Shown in pieces: positions 1 to 7,725 of a DNA stretch of 64,000 bases. Position numbers and translations under genes: made by a program. The DNA is from Mycobacterium sp. (lineage in GTDB: Bacteria > Actinomycetota > Actinomycetes > Mycobacteriales > Mycobacteriaceae), in NCBI GenBank assembly GCA_003987775.1, contig RXJD01000087.1, positions 1 through 64,000 on the forward strand. Reading direction: 5' to 3'. The notes below the pieces were generated by a model. That model did no database searches. It had not been told where the DNA came from and saw only the letters and a list, made by a program, of their open reading frames with translations. Numbering within the stretch: the stretch's first letter is position 1; each line of letters begins with the position of its first letter.

Positions 1-146
1 GCCACCGAACCGGCGCCGCCCCAGAAGTCACCGGCAGCCAGCACATCGCGAACGATGGCCTGGTGCTCGGCCTCCAAGTTGGCGGCCTGGGCGCGAATCA
101 GCGCACCGTGGGCGTCGACGTCGCCGAACTGGTAATTGATCGTCAT
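1..146 (-). CDS. esxN: EsxN-type WXG100 protein (5' part only, runs off the window)
   Basis: The first 48 codons of a small type VII-secreted protein are visible, starting at the ATG at 146 and running out of the window. The N-terminus MTINYQFGDVDAHG, followed by HQAIVRDVLAAGDFWGGAG, is typical of the Mtb9.9 (EsxI/L/N/O/V) subfamily and contains the WGG of the WXG100 turn. It lies 32 bp downstream of the EsxM-type gene, the usual order for a co-transcribed Esx pair that forms a secreted heterodimer. The PE and PPE genes upstream on the same strand suggest ESX-5 or an ESX-5-like substrate cluster. The paralogues are nearly identical, so the exact letter is by context. Confidence 0.9.
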   Translation of the reverse strand, partial: MTINYQFGDVDAHGALIRAQAANLEAEHQAIVRDVLAAGDFWGGAGSV

Positions 147-178
147 TTTCCAAAGTCCCTTTCTTGGCTGCTGAAGTC

Positions 179-532
<354 letters not shown>

Positions 533-594
533 TTACGGGTCGGCGGCAGATTACTGGCCTAAACGAGTGACTTGTCCCCCCCTTTTTTCTGGCG

Positions 595-1785
595 TCACAC
601 AACGACCTGTTTGGGCATAACGATCGGCCTGAACCCGTACCGCGGGCCCGCGGCCGCGCCGGCGCCCTTGGCGGCCGCCGCCATGCCGGGCATGCCGGCC
701 ATCATTCCGGGTGCAGCGGCTTCCTCGGGGACAGTCCACCCGCTGCCCGCCAGCGCCGTTCCAGCAGCCTCGGCTGCCGGGGCGGCACCGGCCCAGCTGG
801 CCGGCACCGACAGGCTGCCGACGAGAGAGGCCTCGCCCAGGCTGGCTGCCGCACCGGCGGCCCCCACCTCGCTGGCCAGTCCAGCCGCAGCGCCTTCAGC
901 AGCAGCGGCAGCCGCCGGCGCGGCCGCCTCGGCGGCGGCCGCCGCGATGTTGGCGTCGATGGTGTGCGCGGCGAAAATGCCGTTCGGGATGGCGGCGAAC
1001 ATGAACCACGACGCCGTGACACCGATCTGCTGGATGCCGTTGAAGATCAGCGGCGTACCCAGCAGGCCGTCGAGTGCGGTCAGCAACTCCTGCACGGGGA
1101 CGGGCAAGGCGTTGAACAGGCCGGTGCCAATGGACGACGTGCCGAGAGCGAGGTTGCCCAACTCGGACTGCAGGCCGCTGACAATGTCACCCAGCGAGGC
1201 TGCGGGTCCTTCGGCGGCTGCTGCTGCGACGGCGGCGCTTTGCAGGCCCGCGCCACCCGGGTTGGTGGTGGGTGTTGCCGGGAGAATCGGCTCGAGCACC
1301 GCAGCAGCCGTGGCGGACGCCTGGTACGTCGTCATCGCGACGACGTCCTGGACCCACATCTCCATGTACTGAGCCTCGGTCGCCATGATCGCCGGCGTGT
1401 TGATACCCAGGAAATTGGTGGCGACGAGAGCTGCGAGCAGCGCCCGGTTGGCCGCGATCACCGGGGGCGGCACCGTCGCCGTGAATGCCGCCTCGTAGGC
1501 GGCCGCGGACGCGGCAGCCTGGATGCCTGCCTGCTCGGCGGCCGCCGCGGTGGTGGTCAGCCACTCCACGTAGGGCTGAGCGGCCGTAGCCGCTGACGCC
1601 GACCCGGCTCCGGTCCACTGCTCGGTGGTCAGCGAGGTGATGATCGATTCGTACTGGCTGGCGGTGGTGCTGAGCTCGGAGGCCAGGTTGTTCCAGGCCG
1701 CGGCGGCCGCCATGAACGGTCCGGCGCCTGCACCGCTGTACATCAGCCCGGAGTTGATCTCTGGGGGGAAACCTGCGTAAGACAT
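595..1785 (-). CDS. PPE family protein, PPE-SVP subfamily
   Basis: The 396-residue protein begins MSYAGFPPEINSG, the PPE signature, followed by an Ala-rich helical PPE domain (about residues 1-180) with the EQWTGAGS WxG turn near residue 57. The C-terminal half carries the SVP motif GSLSVPASW at about residue 325 and ends RYGFRPIVMPKQVVV. PPE proteins fold as heterodimers with PE proteins and are secreted by type VII systems, mostly ESX-5 for the SVP class. The PE gene directly upstream (about 50 bp) is the likely partner. The sequence resembles the PPE25/26/27 group, but I cannot assign a one-to-one orthologue. Confidence 0.93.
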   Translation of the reverse strand: MSYAGFPPEINSGLMYSGAGAGPFMAAAAAWNNLASELSTTASQYESIITSLTTEQWTGAGSASAATAAQPYVEWLTTTAAAAEQAGIQAAASAAAYEAAFTATVPPPVIAANRALLAALVATNFLGINTPAIMATEAQYMEMWVQDVVAMTTYQASATAAAVLEPILPATPTTNPGGAGLQSAAVAAAAAEGPAASLGDIVSGLQSELGNLALGTSSIGTGLFNALPVPVQELLTALDGLLGTPLIFNGIQQIGVTASWFMFAAIPNGIFAAHTIDANIAAAAAEAAAPAAAAAAEGAAAGLASEVGAAGAAASLGEASLVGSLSVPASWAGAAPAAEAAGTALAGSGWTVPEEAAAPGMMAGMPGMAAAAKGAGAAAGPRYGFRPIVMPKQVVV

Positions 1786-1838
1786 TTTCTTTCCCGTTTC
1801 TCTTGGCTTGTTGTGTGGTCGCTGTTGGCTGCGGTGGC

Positions 1839-2720
1839 TTAGACGGCTGTCAGTTTCGGCATGACGATGGGCTTCACGCCGTAGCGCGGTGCGCCGAATC
1901 CGGCGCTGTTGCGGGCGGCGGAGGCGAGACCCGGAACGCCGGGGTAGATGCCTCCGGCGGCGGCCGCTGGTGCGGCCGTGAACCCGGCGCCGGACAGCGC
2001 GGACGGGGCGGTGCTGGACACCAGCGTGGTCCCGGCGGCCCAGCTCGGCGGTGCCGACATCGCCCCGACCAGCGTGGAGCTGCCGACACTCGCTGCGACA
2101 GGGCCGACGGCGCCGCCGGCGCCGGTCAGCCCGCCCTCGATCGCGGCACCCTCGATGGCCGCGTCGGCGGCGAGGTCTTCGGGGACGCCGAAGCCCTCGG
2201 GGAACAGGCCACCGCTGGTCAGACCCAGCATGTTCGACGAGGCCGAGGCGAAGTTACCGATTTCGTAGCTCATGACGTTGGCCGTGTTGCCCGACAGGCT
2301 GAACGGCTGGCCGCCGAAGCTGGTGACCGGGCCGCCCAACAGTGTTGCGAGGTTGGTAATCGCGTCGTCTATTGGCGAAGAAGCGGCCGGAGCGGCGGCC
2401 GCGGCGGACGCGCTGTCGGCCAGCGTCGTGGCAGCCGCGTTGGCCGCCTCGGACTGCTCGTACGTTCCGCTGCTCAGCCCCAGCGTCTGTACGAACTGCT
2501 CCTGGATGGCCTGCGCTTCGGCGGCGATCTGCTGGTACAGCGCGCCATACGCGGTGAAGATGCCCGATTGCAGGATGGAGACCTGGTCGGCGGCCGCGGG
2601 AGCGATTGCGGTGGTCGGGGCCGCGGCACCTGCGTTCTGCGCCGCGAGTGCGCTGCCGATCGCTCCCAGCTGCGCCGCCGCGGCGGCCAATTCTGCGGGC
2701 ACTGCTGTCAGAAATGACAT
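1839..2720 (-). CDS. PE family protein with a PPE-SVP-like C-terminal domain
   Basis: Residues 1-90 form a PE domain (MSFLTAVPAELAAAAAQLG at the start). It ends in YEQSE near residue 107, which fits the YxxxD/E type VII secretion signal. Instead of stopping at about 100 residues as PE18/PE19 do, the protein continues to 293. The tail contains GAMSAPPSW, a variant of the SVP motif, and ends RYGVKPIVMPKLTAV. That ending is almost the same as the end of the PPE protein encoded next. A strong ribosome-binding site, AAGGAG, precedes the ATG at 2720. It is probably the first gene of the PE-PPE-esxM-esxN transcript and the partner of that PPE. Confidence 0.88.
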   Translation of the reverse strand: MSFLTAVPAELAAAAAQLGAIGSALAAQNAGAAAPTTAIAPAAADQVSILQSGIFTAYGALYQQIAAEAQAIQEQFVQTLGLSSGTYEQSEAANAAATTLADSASAAAAAPAASSPIDDAITNLATLLGGPVTSFGGQPFSLSGNTANVMSYEIGNFASASSNMLGLTSGGLFPEGFGVPEDLAADAAIEGAAIEGGLTGAGGAVGPVAASVGSSTLVGAMSAPPSWAAGTTLVSSTAPSALSGAGFTAAPAAAAGGIYPGVPGLASAARNSAGFGAPRYGVKPIVMPKLTAV

Positions 2721-3080
2721 CTATTGCTCCTTAGGTGTGAAGACATGACGGCCGTAGAAATCCCCTGGTCGTCCCTGTGTGTTTGCGTACCGGCCCCTGT
2801 GCGTTGGCGTAACGCTAACTAGCCCGGGCTCCACAGTTATGGTCGAAAAGCGCAGGGTGACGGACGTTTACGGCTTCTTAACGAGGGCGCTCGCAGTTTT
2901 AACAAGCTCTTGGCGGGCGATACGGCCGTGTCATCTTGCCGAAGGGGTCCAGCGGCCTCTCTGGGTGCGCGGCGCGCGATCCTACATAGAAAGCGGCTAT
3001 CCCGCACGCTAGCGTTTCGGGGTATGCAGCGTCCCGGATCTGGCCTGCGCACGCTAGATTCGCCACTGTTTGTCGTGCAA
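2721..3080. other. Intergenic region upstream of the PE gene
   Basis: About 360 bp without a convincing gene. It must hold the promoter of the minus-strand PE/PPE/esx transcript; the ribosome-binding site AAGGAG sits directly before the PE start codon. Short open frames exist on both strands, but none has a plausible start site or recognisable protein. I could not place a -10/-35 pair with confidence. Confidence 0.5.
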
Positions 3081-3154
3081 GCCCCCATAGCCCAATTGGC
3101 AGAGGCAGCGGACTTAAAATCCGCCAAGTGTCGGTTCGAGTCCGACTGGGGGCA
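3081..3154 (+). tRNA. tRNA-Leu (anticodon UAA), short variable loop
   Basis: A full cloverleaf can be drawn in 74 nt. The acceptor stem GCCCCCA pairs with TGGGGGC (discriminator A). The D arm is GCC/GGC, the anticodon stem GCGGA/TCCGC with loop CTTAAAA, the variable loop CAAGT, and the T arm GTCGG-TTCGAGT-CCGAC. The anticodon is TAA, which decodes the leucine codon UUA. No CCA is encoded. Leucine tRNAs normally carry a long variable arm; here it is only 5 nt, so the structure is class I. The gene is convincing; the amino-acid identity rests on the anticodon and A73 alone. Confidence 0.9.
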
Positions 3155-3369
3155 CAAGAAAAGTCCTGTTCAAGCGAGTTTTCGTCGGACGTGACTCACC
3201 GCAGAGCGAGATTCGTCCGGAAATCGTCCGCAGCAGTTTCTGCGGCAGCGTCGGAAGCGTCCGCGATACTGCCCAGGTCGTCGGGAAAGAGGTGGCCGTA
3301 GCGGTCCAATGCCAGGGTGGCCGTCTTGTGGCCCAGCCGCTGTTCGTTTGACCTCTTTGCTCGAATGAC

Positions 3370-4075
3370 TTAGTGAGGGATTTCGTCCAGGCCATTGGCG
3401 GCCAGTGTTGCGGTCATCGCCGCGACGACTACGGTCAGCAGGCCAATCGTCTGGTGCGGATAGAAGCGTGCCTCCGGCCAGCTCGCAGGAGGCCAGACCT
3501 TCCTTTGTGTGGCGGATTGTTCCAACCTCCGCGTTGACCCAGGTTCGGTAACCAACGGGGATCTTCCATCCACCGCGACGAGCTGCTCGATTCACCAGCG
3601 GGTCGGACAGACTCAGGGTCAGCGGTTTCCATGTTTCGGCCACAGCCGCGCACAATGTGTCACCAACTGGCCCCGTCACGCCGCCGGACACCAGCTCGCG
3701 CAGATCGACGGTCAAGGAATGCAGCGGAATGCGCCTGCCCGTCGATTGCGAACCCGCTGAGACCTGGACGTGAAGCCCGATTTGCTGGCTGATACCTGAC
3801 ACTGTGAACAGATAGCCACTCTCGGGTTCCTTGTTTCCGAATGTGCCGACCGTAACGTGTCTCTCCACAACGCCGATCAGCGCATTCAGCGGCCCTTCCC
3901 AGCGTTCATGCTTGGGCGTTTCCCACCCGGAAACTTCCAACGCCGCCCCTAACTCGACAAGCAAGGTGTCTGTACGACGAGCAATCCATTCTGGGGACTC
4001 GCCGGCTGCAACCCAGACCGCGCGCAGTGACGACCGAGCCGCCCAAATTGGCCTAACGAGCGAAGGTTGGCTCAC
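3370..4075 (-). pseudogene. Imm52-family immunity protein, frameshifted near its 3' end
   Basis: From the GTG at 4075 the frame reads MSQPSLVRPIWAAR, then about 215 residues that look coding, resembling the Imm52 family of polymorphic-toxin immunity proteins. Around 3420-3470 the coding signal moves to another frame, which supplies a natural ending (VVAAMTATLAANGLDEIPH, stop at 3370). The original frame runs on into Arg-rich nonsense to 3170. A one-base indel is the simplest explanation. The GTG overlaps the stop of the upstream toxin remnant (GTGA), the coupling expected of a toxin-immunity pair. The family name is from memory of the N-terminal pattern and is less certain than the frameshift. 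Confidence 0.65.
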
Positions 4076-4277
4076 AACTTCGGAGCGTAAATGATGGTCC
4101 CGTCGTACAACCCGTTGCTATCGAACAACTCTCGGAGTGCCGCAGCGCCGTGGGGGTCCGAGTCCAGGGCCGTGATGTTGCCGTATTCGCGCCCGCCATG
4201 GCATGACGGTCCCGTTGGAAGTCATGGGTGCTCACGTAGGGGCGATCGGCGTGATCAGCAACGCGGGGATGGAGATG
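4072..4277 (-). pseudogene. C-terminal remnant of a toxin, frameshifted
   Basis: Two frames joined near 4195-4205 give one sensible peptide. The first part contains DRPYVSTHDFQRDRHA (4277 to about 4205) and the second GREYGNITALDSDPHG through GLYDGTIIYAPKL, stopping at 4072. Together they look like the last 65-70 residues of a larger secreted toxin; nothing upstream supplies the missing N-terminus. The stop overlaps the start of the Imm52-like gene by GTGA. Imm52 proteins are known partners of Tox-REase-5-type nucleases, so a nuclease tail is possible, but I cannot assign the domain from this fragment. The remnant begins in frame right after the stop codon of the 4278-4589 gene. Confidence 0.5.
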
Positions 4278-4589
4278 TCAGCCCTGATTGTTCTTGCAGT
4301 ACCAGTAGCCCTTCATGCAGGTGCTGTAGTCGTCGGCTGGGATGTAGGGGTTGCCCCAGACGTCTTCCTTTCGGTGCATGGCCAGACAGGTGTCTCGCTC
4401 CGACTCGCAGGACGAGATCGACTCCGGCTCCAACGGAAGTCCGAATGCCGTCAGCCCTGCAGGCTCCACGCAACCCGGCGGCTCGGCCGCCGCGATACCC
4501 GATGGGACGGCCATGCCGATCCCGAACGCAATGATCCCGGACACAGCAGCCGCGGCGACCGTGGACTTTGACACGAACTTTGCGGACAT
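4278..4589 (-). CDS. Small secreted protein with five cysteines, function unknown
   Basis: The 103-residue product starts with a clear Sec signal peptide: basic start, hydrophobic stretch AAAAVSGIIAFGIGMAV, and likely cleavage after IAAAEP or just before. The mature part of about 65 residues has five cysteines and several acidic residues, suggesting a compact disulfide-bonded exported protein. The start is supported by GGGAGGAAC just before the ATG. The promoter region carries a GGGAC-N4-GTCCC palindrome (see 4620-4666). I recognise no domain. The end of the gene abuts a toxin remnant in the same frame, so the original C-terminus may have been different. Confidence 0.75.
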   Translation of the reverse strand: MSAKFVSKSTVAAAAVSGIIAFGIGMAVPSGIAAAEPPGCVEPAGLTAFGLPLEPESISSCESERDTCLAMHRKEDVWGNPYIPADDYSTCMKGYWYCKNNQG

Positions 4590-4619
4590 GTTCCTCCCTC
4601 GATTTGCCGTGCACCGCCC

Positions 4620-4666
4620 AAGCTAACGATGAGACCCACTCGGCAAATAGGGACATTGGTCCCTAT
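4620..4666 (-). promoter_or_regulatory. Promoter with 20-bp palindromic operator upstream of the small secreted protein
   Basis: ATAGGGAC-ATTG-GTCCCTAT (4647-4666) is a perfect 8-bp inverted repeat. On the minus strand it lies exactly 21 nt upstream of a TANNNT hexamer (TAGCTT, 4625-4620). The GGGAC-N4-GTCCC core resembles the DosR box (GGGACTWWAGTCCC). The same arrangement, with a related palindrome, is found at 9685-9731. Confidence 0.6.
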
Positions 4667-5027
4667 CTGCGGGAAGCCTCAGAGACGGCGAACGTGTGGC
4701 CCTTGTCTGCAAGAAGATTGGTATTTGCGACGTCGTCGGCGATGACGTAGCGGACACGAGGGTCGGCGGCTCGATTCCGATGACCAAAACCGTTGCGTTG
4801 CAAAGCGAAAGAATGGTGATTAATGCCTCGAGTCGACGATTCGGGGCACCAGCGTCTGCTGCACCCACGGCGGCGCAGCCCCGGCGGATCAGGCGACCGG
4901 CCCCATCCGGCCCAGTCGCCGCTGCCGGATTTCAGCCAATTATGCTGTAGCGTAATAACTTTCGGCTGACCGTCACTACCGCCCAGCAAGGCCGGGGATG
5001 TAGGTGACGTGGTTGCTGGCCGTGTTG
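4667..5027. other. Intergenic, no gene seen
   Basis: About 360 bp between the palindromic operator and the end of the 5028-5936 lipoprotein gene. Open frames are present on both strands, but none shows a start site, signal peptide or recognisable motif. I saw no hairpin with a T-tract. Confidence 0.5.
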
Positions 5028-5936
5028 TTACTTCCCGACGTCGGCGCAGGTGTGTTCGTCCGGCAGCAGCGGCCGCATCGCGATCTGCCATAGTCCATTG
5101 CCTGAATGCCATGGCGCGCTGCGGCTCGTCCCGGCCGCCGACGCGTCCACGGCGCGAAGGTCGTCGCCGGCCACGACGAGGCACCGGGCCGACGGAGCGG
5201 GCCAGTCTGTCGGCGTGCCGACCGTGGCCAGGTCGCCGAGCGGCCACGTCGCCGCAGGCGCGGACGTCGAGGCCGGTGCCGGTCCGAGCACCCACACCGA
5301 CACGCCCGCCGGTGTGTAGGTGTGCGGAGCGCCGGCACCGGCGATGCGCTCCGGATGCTCGAGCAGGTCGATGAAGCGCGAAACGCGCTCACGCGCGGCG
5401 ACGGTGGCGGCGTCGAGATCGGAAACGGGATACCCCAGCGCGCGTACCAGCACGTCGTGGCGCTTGCCGTCGGTGACGGCGAGAATGCGGGTGTTGACGG
5501 CATCGAAGATTTTCGGAGCGCCGAAGTCCGGTGAGTCGGCGAGGAGTCCGGCGTTGTTCGCCTCCGTGAGCAGGTTCTGCAGGGTGGCTTCGGGGATTCG
5601 ACGTTCCTCCAACGTGCCGAGCGCCGGGTTGTCGGTCGCTCCGGCGACCTGCCGGAGGTAGTGGCCGTCCCCCGAGATCCACACGCGGGGCAGCGTGTCG
5701 CCGACGCGCACGACGGGCAGCACCAGCCCGCCGCCGCGGGAGACTTCGATCACCACTTCGTCGGCGCCACCGGGGTGGGTGAATTGCCGGCTCGTCGTAG
5801 TGGCGGGGTGGTCGTTACCGGCATGGGTGCAACTCGCGATCAACACCATGGCAACGGCCAGAATCGCGCCCGCAGCGGGCTGAAGGCGGCGACGACCGCA
5901 CCCGCCTTGAATGCAAACGTGACGATTTCCCAGCAT
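5028..5936 (-). CDS. Lipoprotein of unknown function
   Basis: The ATG at 5936 gives 302 residues. The N-terminus is basic, then hydrophobic (AAGAILAVAMVLIASC), and the lipobox LIASC near residue 37 predicts a lipid-anchored protein. The mature region begins with a low-complexity Thr/His-containing linker. A folded domain follows with two stretches that look repeated in style (GDTLPRVWISGDGHYLRQV and a later ALGYPV segment), but no family is recognised. It starts 11 bp after the stop of the zinc-ribbon gene, so it is probably the last gene of the exported-protein operon running from 9650 down. A longer frame upstream exists but overlaps that neighbour and has no better start. Confidence 0.8.
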   Translation of the reverse strand: MLGNRHVCIQGGCGRRRLQPAAGAILAVAMVLIASCTHAGNDHPATTTSRQFTHPGGADEVVIEVSRGGGLVLPVVRVGDTLPRVWISGDGHYLRQVAGATDNPALGTLEERRIPEATLQNLLTEANNAGLLADSPDFGAPKIFDAVNTRILAVTDGKRHDVLVRALGYPVSDLDAATVAARERVSRFIDLLEHPERIAGAGAPHTYTPAGVSVWVLGPAPASTSAPAATWPLGDLATVGTPTDWPAPSARCLVVAGDDLRAVDASAAGTSRSAPWHSGNGLWQIAMRPLLPDEHTCADVGK

Positions 5937-5947
5937 GGCGACGATTC

Positions 5948-7636
5948 CTAGGGTCCGGTGCCGGATGAGACGATCTTGCCGCCGGACACCGTCCAGAAGG
6001 TCTGGAGCTGCCCACTGCCCGCAGGGAACGGTGTGTTGTACAGGGCCGCGAATTGCAGCTGGTACTCGTGGTCGCCGACGGCCTTGATGTCGAGCACACG
6101 AACGCAGCTGATGTGCTCGGCCATCCCGGCGGCGAACGCCTGCTGGGACCCCCACTCGGACTGGAGCTTGCTGCCGAGAAGGTTCCACGCCGTCGGGTAG
6201 TCCTTGCCGTTGATCGCCGTGAAATAGCTGACGAGCGTCTTCTCGTCGGAGGTCGTGGGGCTGAACGACGCACGCGGCGATCCGCAGCCCGACTCGGCCG
6301 GGGGCGTGCCCGTCGTCGAGGTACGACCTTCGACCAGGGCGACGTAGGTGACGATCCAGTTCCGAGGACCCTGGGGCACCAACTCGACGACGAAGATCGC
6401 ATTGTTCGACATGGTGCAGGCGTAACCCTGGATGTTCGGCGGCAGCAGCCCCTTATTGCCTTCTTCGCAATGGTCGATCCGCAAGGGGCGGGCGAAATCG
6501 TCAGTCAGGCGCCACAAGTAGTCAAGAACCGGGATTGAACCGCACACGCCGGCGCCCGCCCGGTCGTTGTTGCGTCGGAAGGCGAGCAGTCGATTCACCG
6601 CGCCCTCGTACGTGTCGGCGCAGAGTCCGGCGCCTCCGCCCGTGCCGGACCCGCCGGTGGTCGTTCCGCCGCCGTCGTGTGGTCTGTCCAGGTCGCCGTC
6701 CGTTCCGGCGGGCCGGTCGAACCAACCGCCGGTCAGGGTGTCCAGGAGGACGAAGATATCGATGTTGATGGTGAGGTCGTTGTTGACCACGACCGTCCGG
6801 TTCAGGGCGAATCCCGGCCAGGTCTGCCCCCGGTAGCGCACATCACCTTCGATCGCCGCGGCGGGTGTGAGCGGGTTGCCGCACATGCAGCGGACCCGGG
6901 GAATCCCGTGTTTATCGACCAGTACGGCGGTGCCTGCTTGGAGCACCGATTGAAACGCGCTGGCCGTTCCGTTCACGAAGCCGTGGTTGGTGACCCGGGT
7001 GTCTTGGCGTAGCACCACGGGGGTGAGGCTGCGTAGATAGTCCGGTATCTGGCTGGGGGTGATGCCGAGGACGGAAGCGAAGGCGGCGGCCTTGTCGGGG
7101 GTGGCCTGAAGGAAGGCGATCTGCTTCTCGCGGTCACAGGACGCCTCGCTGAGGGTGCCGCCATAGAGGCCGACGGTGTTTCCGGCGACTGTCCCGACGA
7201 CCGTCCGGCCTCCGGTGGGTGTCGTTCCGGCGCTGGTCGGGGTGGTCCCTGTCGTCCCTGTCGTCCCTGCCGAGCCGGTCGCGGCGGCGGTCGAGTCCGT
7301 GAACGGATTGGCGCCGGTCGAGGTCGCGGACTCGAGGAAGAGCTCACCGGACTGGCGGGAGGAACGGGTGAAGTACAGCGTGATCACGGCGGCGAGACCG
7401 ACGATGAGTATCAGCGCAACCGCGAAGAGAAGCCGGGTTCGGCGCGTGTGCCGACCGGACGCGTCATCGGCGGTCTGCGCGGAGGGCCCTGGGGGCGCGG
7501 TTTCTGCGCTGGGCGCAGGGGACGGGGCCGGGGGCTCAGCCGAGGGGGTTTCGCCCAACGCATGCCCGCAGTTCGCGCAGAACTGCGCGTCAGGCTGGTG
7601 CGGAGTACCGCAGGAGGAACAGAAACGATCCGTCAC
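5948..7636 (-). CDS. Zinc-ribbon membrane protein with DUF6777-type domain
   Basis: The GTG at 7636 gives a product beginning with TDRFCSSCGTPHQPDAQFCANCG, a four-Cys zinc ribbon. A Pro/Ala/Ser linker follows, then one membrane helix (LLFAVALILIVGLAAVITLY, about residues 70-90) and a Thr/Gly-rich linker. After that comes an extracytoplasmic domain with VVGTVAGNTVGLYGGTLSEA that resembles DUF6777. The C-terminal third (about 120 residues) looks like an NTF2/SnoaL-like domain. An ATG at 7687 is the alternative start, but it would bury the ribbon behind 17 extra residues. The gene follows the serpin gene and precedes a lipoprotein gene, probably in one transcript. Confidence 0.8.
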   Translation of the reverse strand: MTDRFCSSCGTPHQPDAQFCANCGHALGETPSAEPPAPSPAPSAETAPPGPSAQTADDASGRHTRRTRLLFAVALILIVGLAAVITLYFTRSSRQSGELFLESATSTGANPFTDSTAAATGSAGTTGTTGTTPTSAGTTPTGGRTVVGTVAGNTVGLYGGTLSEASCDREKQIAFLQATPDKAAAFASVLGITPSQIPDYLRSLTPVVLRQDTRVTNHGFVNGTASAFQSVLQAGTAVLVDKHGIPRVRCMCGNPLTPAAAIEGDVRYRGQTWPGFALNRTVVVNNDLTINIDIFVLLDTLTGGWFDRPAGTDGDLDRPHDGGGTTTGGSGTGGGAGLCADTYEGAVNRLLAFRRNNDRAGAGVCGSIPVLDYLWRLTDDFARPLRIDHCEEGNKGLLPPNIQGYACTMSNNAIFVVELVPQGPRNWIVTYVALVEGRTSTTGTPPAESGCGSPRASFSPTTSDEKTLVSYFTAINGKDYPTAWNLLGSKLQSEWGSQQAFAAGMAEHISCVRVLDIKAVGDHEYQLQFAALYNTPFPAGSGQLQTFWTVSGGKIVSSGTGP

Positions 7637-7725
7637 ACAGGCCGAAGGTAAGCATTGATCAGTCGGGTTAATAGAGACCAAGGTCATCTGAAAGCCCGTG
7701 CCCGTCCCCCGGCCGACTGACGCGA

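Noticed and set aside
572-1596. Long open frames on the plus strand across the PPE gene
   Set aside because: They are Ala/Arg-rich mirror frames of the minus-strand PPE gene, typical of GC-rich DNA, with no start site or family.
4663-5295. A 210-codon minus-strand frame over the gap and the end of the lipoprotein gene
   Set aside because: Arg-rich composition, overlaps a better-supported lipoprotein gene in another frame, no ribosome-binding site.
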